From contig NZ_JALLIX010000057.1 in the NCBI RefSeq assembly GCF_023242365.1, positions 1 through 34,822 of the forward strand: DNA of 34,822 nt, written 5' to 3'. Position 1 is the stretch's first letter. Every line of letters starts with the position of its first letter. The notes below the pieces were generated by a model. That model made no database searches, was not told where the DNA came from, and was given only the letters and a program-made list of their open reading frames with translations. Below are positions 14,608 to 22,192 of the stretch, one piece after another. The position numbers and the translations under genes were made by a program. This DNA is from Pseudomonas sp. MWU13-2100. GTDB taxonomy: Bacteria; Pseudomonadota; Gammaproteobacteria; Pseudomonadales; Pseudomonadaceae.

Positions 14608-15962
14608 TGGCGAAGAAAAAGATCCTGCTCAATGCCTTCAACATGAACTGCATCGGGCATATCAACCACGGCTTGTGGACCCATCCGCGGGACAACTCGA
14701 CCCAGTACAAGACGCTGGAGTACTGGACCGAGCTGGCGCGGTTGCTCGAGCGCGGTTTGTTCGACGGTCTGTTTATCGCCGATATCGTCGGGGTCTACGA
14801 CGTCTACCAGGGCTCGGTGGAGGTGCCGCTGCGGGAGTCGATCCAATTGCCGGTCAACGATCCGCTGCTGCTGGTTTCGGCGATGGCCGCGGTGACGAAA
14901 AACCTCGGTTTCGGCCTGACCGTCAACCTCACCTACGAGGCGCCGTACCTGTTCGCCCGGCGGATGTCGACGCTCGACCACCTGAGCCGTGGGCGGGTCG
15001 GCTGGAACATCGTCACCGGTTATCTCGACAGCGCCGCCCGGGCCATGGGCCTCAAGGAGCAGGTCGAGCATGACCGCCGCTACGACCAGGCCGACGAGTA
15101 CCTGGAGGTGCTCTACAAGCTCTGGGAAGGCAGCTGGGAAAACGACGCGGTGCTCAACGATCCGGCCCGGCGGATCTACGCCCAGCCGGAGAAAGTGCAC
15201 AAGGTAAATCACGTCGGCGAGTTCTATCAGGTGGAGGGTTATCACCTCTGCGAGCCGTCGCCGCAACGCACGCCGGTGCTGTTCCAGGCCGGCAGTTCCG
15301 AGCGTGGCCTGGCGTTCGCCGGGCGGCATGCCGAGTGCGTGTTTATCAGCGGGCAGAACAAGGCCGCGACCAAGCTCCAGGTGGACAAGGTGCGGGCCAG
15401 TGCGGTGGCGGCGGGACGTGATGCTGAGGGCATCAAGGTGTTCATGGGTTTGAACGTGATTGTCGGTGAGACCGAAGAGGCAGCCTGGGCCAAGCATGCC
15501 GAGTACCTGGGCTATGCCAGCGCGGAGGCTGGGGTGGCGCATTTTTCCGCGTCCACCGCGATCGATTTTGCCGAGTACGAACTGGATGAGCCGATCCAGT
15601 ACGTAAAGAGCAATGCGATCCAGTCGGCGAGCAAAAACTTGCAGAACAATGACTGGACCCGGCGCAAATTGCTGGAGCAGCACGCTTTGGGCGGGCGCTA
15701 TTTCACTGTGGTCGGCTCGGTCGAGCAGGTGGCTGATGAGCTGGAATCGTGGATCGCCGAAACCGGGCTGGACGGCTTCAACCTGACGCGCATCGTCACT
15801 CCGGAAAGCTATGTGGATTTTATCGAGCTGGTGATTCCGCAGTTGCAGCGGCGTGGGTCGTACAAGACGGCCTATGACCAGGGGACTTTGCGCGAAAAGC
15901 TGTTTCGCGGTGAGGCGCATCTGCCACAGCAACATGCCGGGGCGGGTTATCGCCGGTCCTGA
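14607..15962 (+). CDS. DszA/NtaA/SnaA-family FMN-dependent monooxygenase
   Basis: The 451-residue protein is a luciferase-like TIM-barrel monooxygenase of the NtaA/SnaA/DszA branch. DszA-like blocks include RGLFDGLFIAD near residue 50, TYEAPYLFARRMSTLDHLS, GRVGWNIVTGYLDSAARAMG, EHDRRYDQADEYLEVLYKLW and PVLFQAGSSERGLAFAGRHA. The C-terminus has the RGSYKTAYDQGTLREKLF ending of the family. Members use FMNH2 and oxygen to break a C-S or C-N bond; DszA opens dibenzothiophene sulfone. With two SfnB/DszC-like partners upstream and no flavin reductase in the operon, a route from organic sulfide or sulfone to sulfite is plausible, with reduced flavin borrowed from SsuE. The exact substrate cannot be read from sequence. 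Confidence 0.88.
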   Translation: MAKKKILLNAFNMNCIGHINHGLWTHPRDNSTQYKTLEYWTELARLLERGLFDGLFIADIVGVYDVYQGSVEVPLRESIQLPVNDPLLLVSAMAAVTKNLGFGLTVNLTYEAPYLFARRMSTLDHLSRGRVGWNIVTGYLDSAARAMGLKEQVEHDRRYDQADEYLEVLYKLWEGSWENDAVLNDPARRIYAQPEKVHKVNHVGEFYQVEGYHLCEPSPQRTPVLFQAGSSERGLAFAGRHAECVFISGQNKAATKLQVDKVRASAVAAGRDAEGIKVFMGLNVIVGETEEAAWAKHAEYLGYASAEAGVAHFSASTAIDFAEYELDEPIQYVKSNAIQSASKNLQNNDWTRRKLLEQHALGGRYFTVVGSVEQVADELESWIAETGLDGFNLTRIVTPESYVDFIELVIPQLQRRGSYKTAYDQGTLREKLFRGEAHLPQQHAGAGYRRS

Positions 15963-16005
15963 GAACCGGAGTCACCCTTTGATGCTGCTGTGCCTGTTCC
16001 GCCGT

Positions 16006-16102
16006 CTTCGCGGGCAAGCTCCGCTCCCACAGGGATTTTCGGTCTTACACAAAAATCAGGTACGGCCACAACCCCCAGTGGGAGCGGAGCTTGCCCGCGA
16101 AG
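16006..16102. repeat. REPIN
   Basis: The left arm at 16006-16031 and right arm at 16078-16102 are reverse complements with the core GTGGGAGCGGAGCTTGCCC. It lies between the DszA-like gene and the methyltransferase and probably marks the 3' end of the sulfur operon. Confidence 0.9.
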
Positions 16103-16177
16103 GCGGCCTGACAGGCACCACAGAAATAGCCAGGATGGTATATTCGGAACATCCGCCCCCAGCCCGCGCAGACTTCA

Positions 16178-16807
16178 ATGAAAACCCTCGGCCCCAACGA
16201 CCTCGAACAGATTGCTTCCACCACCCTTGGTCATTACAACCGCAGTGCCGAAAGCTTTCGTGAAGGCACCCGCGACCACGATGTGAGCCAGAACATCGAC
16301 GCGTTGTTGCGGCATATCCAGGGGGCGGCGCCGTTTACCGTGCTGGATTTTGGCTGTGGTCCCGGACGGGATTTGCAGACCTTCACCCGCATGGGTCATA
16401 TCGTGGTCGGCCTCGACGGCTCCGAGCGTTTTGCGCAGATGGCCCGCGAGGACAGTGGTTGCGAGGTGCTGCAACAGAACTTCCTTGAACTCGATTTGCC
16501 GTCCGAGCGTTTCGACGGGATCTTCGCCAACGCGGTGTTGTTCCATATCCCGCGTCAGGAGTTGCCGCGGGTGCTGGGGCAATTGCACGGTGCCTTGAAA
16601 CCCGGCGGTGTGCTGTTCAGTTCCAACCCGCGTGGGGAAAACCAGGAAGGTTGGAACGGCGAGCGTTATGGCTCGTACCATGACCTGGAGGCCTGGCGGG
16701 AGCTGCTGACAGCGGCGGGATTTGTCGAATTGGAGCACTACTATCGCCCTGCTGGCCTGCCGCGAGAGCAACAGCCTTGGCTGGCGAGCGTGTGGCGCAA
16801 GATCTGA
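16178..16807 (+). CDS. Class I SAM-dependent methyltransferase
   Basis: The 209-residue protein has a class I methyltransferase fold. Motif I, VLDFGCGPGRD, is at residues 55-65. The acidic end of strand 2 is VVGLDGSERF, motif IV is FDGIFANAVLFHIP and motif VI is GGVLFSSNPRG. The N-terminal LGHYNRSAESFREGTRDHDV resembles other small pseudomonad methyltransferases of unknown target. It is cytosolic and likely acts on a small molecule. No strong ribosome site precedes the ATG. It stands alone between REP elements, so context gives no hint of substrate. Confidence 0.85.
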   Translation: MKTLGPNDLEQIASTTLGHYNRSAESFREGTRDHDVSQNIDALLRHIQGAAPFTVLDFGCGPGRDLQTFTRMGHIVVGLDGSERFAQMAREDSGCEVLQQNFLELDLPSERFDGIFANAVLFHIPRQELPRVLGQLHGALKPGGVLFSSNPRGENQEGWNGERYGSYHDLEAWRELLTAAGFVELEHYYRPAGLPREQQPWLASVWRKI

Positions 16808-16830
16808 TTTTGCGGCGCTTGTTCTGACGT

Positions 16831-17227
16831 CTTCGCGGCGGTGCGGCGTCCCGACAGGCTCCGCTCCCACAGGTCCGGGGTCATCCACAAAATTTGCGGA
16901 CAACTCGGACATTGTGGGAGCGGAGCTTGCCCGCGAAGCTTTTGACGGCCTCAAGAGCCCCTTTGCAGATGCATTGAAACGCGATCCACAGGTCCGGGGT
17001 CATCCACAAAATTTGCGGACAATTCGGACATTGTGGGAGCGGAGCTTGCCCGCGAAGCTTTTGACGGCCTCAAGAGCCCCTTTGCAGATGCATTGAAACG
17101 CGATCCACAGGTCCGGGGTCATCCACAAAATTTGCGGACAACTCGGACATTGTGGGAGCGGAGCTTGCCCGCGAAGCTTTTGACGGCCTCAAGAGCCCCT
17201 TTGCAGGTGCCTTGAAACGCGATCCCC
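16831..17227. repeat. REPIN expanded into three 119-bp tandem units
   Basis: A left REP arm variant at 16831-16870 is followed by three near-identical units of 119 bp at 16871-16989, 16990-17108 and 17109-17227. Each unit begins AGGTCCGGGGTCATCCACAA, carries one right REP arm (16913-16938, 17032-17057, 17151-17176) and ends near TTGAAACGCGATCC. Unit 2 differs from unit 1 by one seen base (AATTCGG against AACTCGG). Unit 3 has GCAGGTGCCTTG for GCAGATGCATTG. The period is not a multiple of three, so open frames crossing it are artefacts. It looks like a REPIN whose right half plus flank was duplicated in tandem. Confidence 0.9.
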
Positions 17228-17228
17228 C

Positions 17229-17300
17229 GTAGGCGCTGGCATGCCAGCGATAGCAACGTCACATTCACCACCGCTATCGCCGGCAAGCCAGCTCCCACAG
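17229..17300. repeat. REP-type inverted element, second family
   Basis: GTAGGCGCTGGCATGCCAGC at 17229 and GCGATAGC (17247-17254) face GCTATCGC (17273-17280) and CGGCAAGCCAGCTCCCACAG (17281-17300). It directly abuts the 119-bp array and is related to the elements at 20-44 and 8231-8332. Confidence 0.7.
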
Positions 17301-17342
17301 GTTTCGTGGCGCTCTCAAGCTCCCAAGGACATGTCCGGCGCG

Positions 17343-17648
17343 TCAGTGCCGTTGTGCGAGCAAGTCATCCACCTGGCTCTGCGCCAGCTCGATCAGATGC
17401 ACCGAGGCCATCGCCAGTTGGCGAGGTGTGCCGCTCAGATGATCGGCGGACTCATACGCCGTTGCGGCGGCCGAACGCAGGATCGAGTCGAGATTGTTCA
17501 GGGTGTCTTCGGGGTTCGGGAGGGGCGATTTGCGCACAGGATGATGTGGCAGTTCATAGTGAGCGAAGGCGCGTTCGGCGGCAGCCTGGAAAGCGGGATC
17601 GTTCTTCTCAAGCGATTGGGCTGGCGGGTTGGGCGTGACTTTGAACAT
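17343..17648 (-). CDS. Small DUF6124-like pseudomonad protein
   Basis: The 101-residue protein begins MFKVTPNPP, the hallmark start of a family of small proteins found in many copies in Pseudomonas genomes (DUF6124, related to DUF3077). It is largely alpha-helical. A middle segment, NPEDTLNNLDSILRSAAATA, precedes a C-terminal amphipathic helix, LAMASVHLIELAQSQVDDLL. There is no signal peptide or membrane helix, and the function is unknown. The ribosome site AGGAG lies seven bases before the ATG. The 230-base leader in front of it is highly structured (see the leader entry), suggesting expression is controlled after transcription starts. The family name is from memory of the N-terminal signature. 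Confidence 0.75.
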   Translation of the reverse strand: MFKVTPNPPAQSLEKNDPAFQAAAERAFAHYELPHHPVRKSPLPNPEDTLNNLDSILRSAAATAYESADHLSGTPRQLAMASVHLIELAQSQVDDLLAQRH

Positions 17649-17880
17649 GGTGATTCTCCTGACATGGTTGAGAACCCATCACCTTCGTGACCAAACGAGA
17701 GGTGGCAGGCCGTACGCAGGTTGGTCAACCGGGATGTCAGGCACCCGGCGCACCCGAAGGCGCCCCGCGCACAGCCCACCATAAAGCGACAGACACAAAA
17801 AAGCGCCTGAGACAGTGGTGGCGCTGGTGCGCCTGACATTCGACGGGTGACCAAACCCGATCACTGTGTTTTTGCAGTGA
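17649..17880 (-). promoter_or_regulatory. Switch-like structured leader of the DUF6124-like gene
   Basis: Read on the minus strand, the leader starts with hairpin TCACTG/CAGTGA (17861-17880). A first arm then carries TTGGTCA and ATGTCAGG (complement of 17832-17854). A middle arm carries CCTGACAT and TTGACCAA (complement of 17721-17741). A third arm carries TTGGTCAC (about 17688-17694) and ATGTCAGGAG (17656-17665), which contains the Shine-Dalgarno. The middle arm is complementary to both the first and third arms, in nested order each time. Between the first two arms lies AGCGCC/GGCGCT followed by TTTTTT (17797-17825), a terminator-like hairpin whose left arm can also pair with the GGCGC just before it. 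A further hairpin, GGTGAT/ATCACC, encloses the ribosome site (17649-17683). All pairings were read by eye; the switching role is inference. Confidence 0.65.
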
Positions 17881-18047
17881 CAGGTCCAAGCCTAGGTCCC
17901 GAGAATGGCAGGAGCAAGCCGAAAGGATTTTCTAGGAAAGTTCACGCAAGGGAAAGGGAATAGTCCTCGGTTCAGGCTTGGAACACTCCCTTGTGTGTAT
18001 TCCGCGGTTGCGGTGCGTTGACATCGATTTCATCTGTCCCTCTCCCC
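17881..18047. other. Gap upstream of the structured leader
   Basis: This region should contain the minus-strand promoter for the DUF6124-like gene, but I could not assign a -35/-10 pair. It includes a long-spaced 8-bp inverted repeat, CCAAGCCT at 17886 and AGGCTTGG at 17974. No gene is seen. Confidence 0.35.
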
Positions 18048-18083
18048 AAAAAAGAAAACCCCGAAGGGCCTAACCCTTCGGGG
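18048..18083 (-). terminator. Intrinsic terminator of lsfA-ssuEADCBF
   Basis: CCCCGAAGGG (18059-18068) and CCCTTCGGGG (18074-18083) form a perfect ten-base stem with a five-base loop. On the minus strand it is followed by TTTTCTTTTTT. It lies 17 bases after the ssuF stop. Confidence 0.92.
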
Positions 18084-18100
18084 CCATAGGTTTCCATCGC

Positions 18101-18316
18101 TTACAGCTTGGCGATGGACACCTCGGTGGATTTCACAAAGGCGATCACTTCACTGCCGATCTGCAGTTCCAGTTCTTTCACCGAACGGGTGGTGATCACC
18201 GAGGTGACGATCCCCGAAGCGGTCTGTACGTCGATTTCCGAGAGCACGTCGCCGCTGACGATTTCCTTGATGGTGCCCTTGAACTGGTTGCGAACGTTGA
18301 TGGCTTTGATGGTCAT
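18101..18316 (-). CDS. ssuF: Molbindin-like TOBE/Mop protein SsuF
   Basis: The 71-residue protein is a single TOBE/Mop domain, MTIKAINVRNQFKGTIKEIV to VKSTEVSIAKL. It has the NQFKG and ITTRSVKELEL signatures of small molybdate/molybdopterin-binding proteins. It is the last gene of the ssu operon, 41 bp after ssuB. In P. putida S-313 the same position is held by ssuF, needed for growth on organosulfur sources although its biochemical role is unclear. The ATG at 18316 matches the family start; an in-frame extension to 18370 would overlap ssuB. Molybdate binding here is family knowledge, not demonstrated. Confidence 0.9.
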   Translation of the reverse strand: MTIKAINVRNQFKGTIKEIVSGDVLSEIDVQTASGIVTSVITTRSVKELELQIGSEVIAFVKSTEVSIAKL

Positions 18317-18357
18317 GGCATTGATTCCTGTCGTGGATTGAGTAAGCAAGACATGGG

Positions 18358-19164
18358 TTACAGCGCCCAACGCAACTGCGTGGGCAAGGGCGATACGGGT
18401 TCCGGCTCGGGCGGTACGCCAGGCAGTGACAACACCCGGTTCAACACTTCGCTCTCCAGCGCCGCCAGGCGATGCGAACCACGCGCCCGCGGACGCGGCA
18501 GTTCGACGTGCAGGTCAAGGCCGACCTCGCCGTCCTCGATCAGGATCACCCGATCGGCGATGGCCACGGCTTCACTGACGTCATGGGTCACCAGCAACAC
18601 GGTAAAACCATGCTGCAGCCAGAGACGCTCGATCAGTTGCTGCATCTCGATCCGGGTCAGGGCATCCAGGGCCCCCAGCGGCTCGTCCAGCAGCAACAGG
18701 CGCGGTTTGTGGATCAGGGCGCGGGCCAGGGCCACGCGCTGCTTCTGGCCACCGGACAGGGCCGCCGGCCATTCATCGGCACGGTCCGCCAGGCCGACCG
18801 CTTCCAGCGCTTCCAGCGCCTGGGGCCGCCAGTTGCCTTTGAGACCAAGGCCGACGTTGTCGATCAGCTTTTTCCAGGGCAGCAAACGCGCTTCCTGGAA
18901 CATCAGCCGGGTGTCTTCGCGGGCTTCGCTCAGGGCCGCCGAGCCAGCCAGCAATTCACCGCCGCTGGGTTGGTCGAGACCGGCCAGCAGGCGCAGCAGG
19001 GTGCTTTTGCCGCAGCCGCTGCGGCCGACCACGGCGACGAACTGCCCGGCCGGGATATGCAGGTCGATTTCCCGCAGCACCTGGCGTTGGCCGAAGGTCT
19101 TTTGCAGCTTGCGCACCGCCAGCGGAATACCGCGCAGCAGGCGTGGAGGTTGTTGAGCCGTCAT
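18358..19164 (-). CDS. ssuB: Alkanesulfonate ABC transporter ATP-binding protein
   Basis: The 268-residue ATPase of the alkanesulfonate importer has Walker A GRSGCGKST at residues 47-55, the Q-loop in RLMFQEARLLPW, signature LSGGQKQRVALARAL, Walker B LLLLDEPLGALD and switch His in LLVTHDVSEA. The RLLPWKK segment after the Q-loop is typical of SsuB/TauB. The ATG at 19162-19164 overlaps the ssuC stop in ATGA, so translation is probably coupled. Longer in-frame starts would lie inside ssuC and are rejected. The extended proline-rich C-terminus (GVPPEPEPVSPLP) is usual in pseudomonad SsuB. Confidence 0.94.
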   Translation of the reverse strand: MTAQQPPRLLRGIPLAVRKLQKTFGQRQVLREIDLHIPAGQFVAVVGRSGCGKSTLLRLLAGLDQPSGGELLAGSAALSEAREDTRLMFQEARLLPWKKLIDNVGLGLKGNWRPQALEALEAVGLADRADEWPAALSGGQKQRVALARALIHKPRLLLLDEPLGALDALTRIEMQQLIERLWLQHGFTVLLVTHDVSEAVAIADRVILIEDGEVGLDLHVELPRPRARGSHRLAALESEVLNRVLSLPGVPPEPEPVSPLPTQLRWAL

Positions 19165-19952
19165 TGCGCACCGCCCTTGCTCACTTGATAGGCCGGGTGC
19201 CAGCGCAGCCAGACCCGTTCCAGGCCACGGGCCGCGAGGTCCGCCAGTTTGCCGAGGACGGCGTAGAGAACGATGGCCAACACCACCACGTCGGTTTGCA
19301 GGAATTCCCGGGCATTCATCGCCAGGTAGCCGATACCGGAACTGGCGGAAATGGTTTCCGCGACGATCAGCGTCAACCACATGAAACCCAGGGCAAAGCG
19401 CACGCCGACCAGGATCGAGGGCAGGGCGCCCGGCAGGATCACCTGGCGAAACAGGCCGAAACCGGACAGGCCGTAGCTGCGGGCCATTTCCACCAGCGCC
19501 GGGTCGACGTTGCGAATGCCGTGGTAGGTGTTGAGGTAGATCGGGAACAGGGTGCCCAGGGCCACCAGGAAAATCTTCGCCGACTCGTCGATGCCGAACC
19601 ACAGGATCACCAGCGGGATCAGCGCCAGGTGCGGTACGTTGCGGATCATCTGCACCGAGCTGTCGAGCAGGCGTTCAGCCCATTTCGACAGGCCGGTGAT
19701 AAAGCCCAGGGCCAGGCCGATGCTGCCACCGATGACAAAGCCGATACCGGCGCGCCAACTGCTGATGGCCAGGTGTTTCCAGAGATCGCCGCTCTTCACC
19801 AGGGCGATGCCGGCTTCGACCACGGCGCTTGGCGCGGGCAGGATCCGGGTCGACAGCCAGCCGGCCGACACCGACAGTTGCCACACCGTCAACAACAGCA
19901 CCGGCAGGGCCCAGGGCGCGAGCTTGTGGGTAAGTCCGGTCAAGGTCGTCAT
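19161..19952 (-). CDS. ssuC: Alkanesulfonate ABC transporter permease
   Basis: The 263-residue inner-membrane permease has about six helices and the BPD_transp_1 domain. The segments LALIPLVILWFGIDESAKIF and MARSYGLSGFGLFRQVILPG (the ATPase-docking EAA-like loop) match SsuC/TauC. A helix near the N-terminus is LPVLLLTVWQLSVSAGW. It lies eight bases after ssuD and overlaps ssuB by four bases. It forms the membrane channel that accepts sulfonates from SsuA. Confidence 0.94.
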   Translation of the reverse strand: MTTLTGLTHKLAPWALPVLLLTVWQLSVSAGWLSTRILPAPSAVVEAGIALVKSGDLWKHLAISSWRAGIGFVIGGSIGLALGFITGLSKWAERLLDSSVQMIRNVPHLALIPLVILWFGIDESAKIFLVALGTLFPIYLNTYHGIRNVDPALVEMARSYGLSGFGLFRQVILPGALPSILVGVRFALGFMWLTLIVAETISASSGIGYLAMNAREFLQTDVVVLAIVLYAVLGKLADLAARGLERVWLRWHPAYQVSKGGAQ

Positions 19953-19960
19953 GGCCGGCC

Positions 19961-21109
19961 TCAGCTCTGGGACACGGCTTTGGGCAGGATGTCGTTGGCG
20001 ACCATCTCACCGAAGGGGCTGACGTAGCCGGTGCTTTTCGGCAGTTCCGCACGCTCGATGTCCAGGTGCGGGAACAGCAACTCGGCGACCCGGTACGACT
20101 CTTCCAGGTGTGGGTAACCGGAAAAGATAAAGGTGTCGATGCCCAGGTCGGCGTATTCCTTGACCCGTGCGGCCACGGTCGGGCCGTCGCCGACCAGCGC
20201 GGTGCCGGCCCCGCCACGGACCAGGCCGACGCCGGCCCAGAGGTTGGGGCTGACTTCCAGGTTGTCGCGGCTGCCGCCATGCAGGGCGGCCATGCGCTGC
20301 TGGCCGACGGAGTCGAAGCGCGCCAGGGATTTCTGCGCGCGGGCGATGGTCTCGTCGTCCAGATGCGAGATCAGTCTGTCGGCTGCCTGCCAGGCTTCGG
20401 CGTTGGTTTCACGCACGATCACGTGCAGACGAATGCCGAAGCGCACGCTGCGCCCGAGCTTGGCGGCCTTGGCCCGCACCTGTTCGATCTTCTCGGCGAC
20501 AGCGGCCGGCGGCTCGCCCCAGGTCAGGACCATGTCCACCTGTTCGGCGGCGAGGTCCTGGGCGGCTTCCGACGAGCCGCCGAAGTACAGCGGCGGACGC
20601 GGTTGCTGGATCGGCGGGTAGAGCAGCTTGGCGCCTTTGACGCTGATGTGTTGGCCATCGTAGTCGACGGTTTCGCCTTCCAGCACACGACGCCAGATGC
20701 GGGTGAATTCCACCGAGGCCTGGTAGCGCTCTTCGTGGCTGAGGAACAGGCCGTCGCCGGCCAGTTCGTCCGGGTCGCCGCCGGTCACCAGGTTGAACAG
20801 CGCTCGTCCGCTGGACAGCCGGTCGAGGGTCGCGGCCTGGCGCGCCGCCACGGTCGGGGAGATGATCCCGGGGCGCAGGGCAACGAGGAATTTCAGGCGC
20901 TGGGTCACCGGGATCAACGAGGCGGCCACCAGCCAGGAGTCCTCGCAGGAACGTCCGGTAGGGATCAGCACACCGCCGAAACCGAGGCGGTCGGCGGCCT
21001 GGGCCACTTGCTGCAGGTAACCGTGGTCAACGGCGCGAGCGCCTTCGGCGGTGCCAAGGTAATGGCCGTCGCCGTGGGTAGGCAGGAACCAGAAAATATT
21101 GAGGCTCAT
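19961..21109 (-). CDS. ssuD: FMNH2-dependent alkanesulfonate monooxygenase
   Basis: The 382-residue TIM-barrel enzyme cleaves C1-substituted alkanesulfonates to aldehyde and sulfite using FMNH2 and oxygen. It is close to E. coli SsuD throughout. The N-terminus is MSLNIFWFLPTHGDGHYLGT. Conserved Cys55 (E. coli Cys54) sits in PTGRSCEDSW, the active-site Arg/His pair in FGIRLHVIVRETN, and the mobile-loop Arg in LVRGGAGTALVGDGP. The ATG at 21109 gives the family start; upstream in-frame codons do not match. Reduced flavin comes from SsuE of the same operon. The sulfite released feeds cysteine synthesis. Confidence 0.96.
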   Translation of the reverse strand: MSLNIFWFLPTHGDGHYLGTAEGARAVDHGYLQQVAQAADRLGFGGVLIPTGRSCEDSWLVAASLIPVTQRLKFLVALRPGIISPTVAARQAATLDRLSSGRALFNLVTGGDPDELAGDGLFLSHEERYQASVEFTRIWRRVLEGETVDYDGQHISVKGAKLLYPPIQQPRPPLYFGGSSEAAQDLAAEQVDMVLTWGEPPAAVAEKIEQVRAKAAKLGRSVRFGIRLHVIVRETNAEAWQAADRLISHLDDETIARAQKSLARFDSVGQQRMAALHGGSRDNLEVSPNLWAGVGLVRGGAGTALVGDGPTVAARVKEYADLGIDTFIFSGYPHLEESYRVAELLFPHLDIERAELPKSTGYVSPFGEMVANDILPKAVSQS

Positions 21110-21134
21110 GGAGTGGTCTCCTAAGGAATACGGT

Positions 21135-22100
21135 TCAAAGTGCTTGGGCAACGGTCGCCGGCGGGGTCCAGATCACGTCCTTGATGCTCAGCGGTTTGGG
21201 AATCAACTTGAGCTGGTAGAAGCTGTCGGCGATTTTCTGTTGCGCCGCGATCACGGCCGGGGTGAGGAACTGCGCGCCATAACCCTGGCGTTTCACCGTG
21301 ATCAGGGTGATGTCGGCGGGCAGGCCGAGCAGCGGTGCCACCTGGGCGGTGACTTCCTCGGGATTGGCCTTGGACCAGTCACCCACGGCACGGACCTCTT
21401 CGACCAGGGCCTTGATCACTTCGGGATGTTTTTCGGCATAAGGTTGGCTGGCAAGGTAGAACTGGTTGTTGTCCACCAGGCCGGTACCGTCACGCAGGGT
21501 GCGGGCCTGCAGTTGCTGTTCGGCGGCGGCCTGGTACGGGTCCCAGATGACCCAGGCATCGACGCTGCCACGCTCGAAGGCGGCGCGGGCATCGGCCGGA
21601 GGTAGGAACACGGTCTGGATATCGCTGTACTTCAGGCCGGCGTCTTCAAGGGCGCGAACCAGCAGGTAATGGACGTTGGAGCCTTTGTTGAGGACGACCT
21701 TCTTGCCCTTGAGTTCCAGCACCGATTTGATCGGCGAATCCTTCGGCACCAGGATCGCTTCGCTGCTGGGGGCCGGCGGTTCCGCGGCAACGTAGAGCAG
21801 GTCGGCGCCTGCGGCCTGGGCGAAGACCGGTGGTGTTTCGCCGGTTACGCCGAAGTCGATGGCGCCGACGTTCAGTCCTTCGAGCAGTTGCGGGCCGCCG
21901 GGGAATTCGGTCCATTGCACCTGTATGCCTTGGTCGGCGAGGCGTTTTTCCAGAGTACCCTTGGCCCTGAGCAGCACCAGGGTGCCGTATTTCTGATAGC
22001 CAATCCGCAAGGTTTCAGCTTGAGCTTGGGTAATAGCGCCGAAGGTGACAGCCGCAGCAAACAGAGCGACCAGACCGCGACGCAAAATGACAGGGCGCAT
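21135..22100 (-). CDS. ssuA: Sulfonate-binding periplasmic protein
   Basis: The 321-residue protein has a signal peptide at about residues 1-29 (RPVILRR, then LVALFAAAVTFGAI) with likely cleavage after AQA before ETLRIGYQKYG. It then has an NMT1/SsuA-type solute-binding fold. Typical blocks are EFPGGPQLLEGLNVGAIDFG and VTGETPPVFAQAAGADLLYV in the sulfonate pocket, KGSNVHYLLVRALEDAGL and VDAWVIWDPYQAAAE. The ATG at 22100 follows AGGAG at seven bases. It hands sulfonates to SsuC. A hairpin lies in the 92-bp gap between ssuE and ssuA. Confidence 0.94.
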   Translation of the reverse strand: MRPVILRRGLVALFAAAVTFGAITQAQAETLRIGYQKYGTLVLLRAKGTLEKRLADQGIQVQWTEFPGGPQLLEGLNVGAIDFGVTGETPPVFAQAAGADLLYVAAEPPAPSSEAILVPKDSPIKSVLELKGKKVVLNKGSNVHYLLVRALEDAGLKYSDIQTVFLPPADARAAFERGSVDAWVIWDPYQAAAEQQLQARTLRDGTGLVDNNQFYLASQPYAEKHPEVIKALVEEVRAVGDWSKANPEEVTAQVAPLLGLPADITLITVKRQGYGAQFLTPAVIAAQQKIADSFYQLKLIPKPLSIKDVIWTPPATVAQAL

Positions 22101-22139
22101 GGCGCTCTCCTTCTGCTGTGAGGGTTTTGGCTGCACCTG

Positions 22140-22159
22140 CTTGCCCGTTGGCGGGCGAG
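22140..22159 (-). other. Intercistronic hairpin between ssuE and ssuA
   Basis: CTTGCCCG and CGGGCGAG pair over eight bases (one wobble) around loop TTGG, 40 bases before the ssuA start. This is the largest gap in the operon. It could mark a processing or stabilising point that lets the binding protein be made in excess; that role is inference. Confidence 0.4.
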
Positions 22160-22192
22160 TAAGGTCAGTACATCGAGATCGGGTGAAGCGGC

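Noticed and set aside
16722..17215. Open frames crossing the REP array
   Set aside because: The repeat period of 119 is not a multiple of three, and the peptides are translations of REP sequence.
16871..17227. Regular repeats that could suggest a CRISPR array
   Set aside because: The whole 119-bp unit repeats, with no variable spacers, and each unit contains a REP arm. No cas gene is nearby.
17886..17981. CCAAGCCT / AGGCTTGG inverted repeat upstream of the structured leader
   Set aside because: Eight bases separated by 80 is weak evidence of structure; it is noted only as part of the gap.
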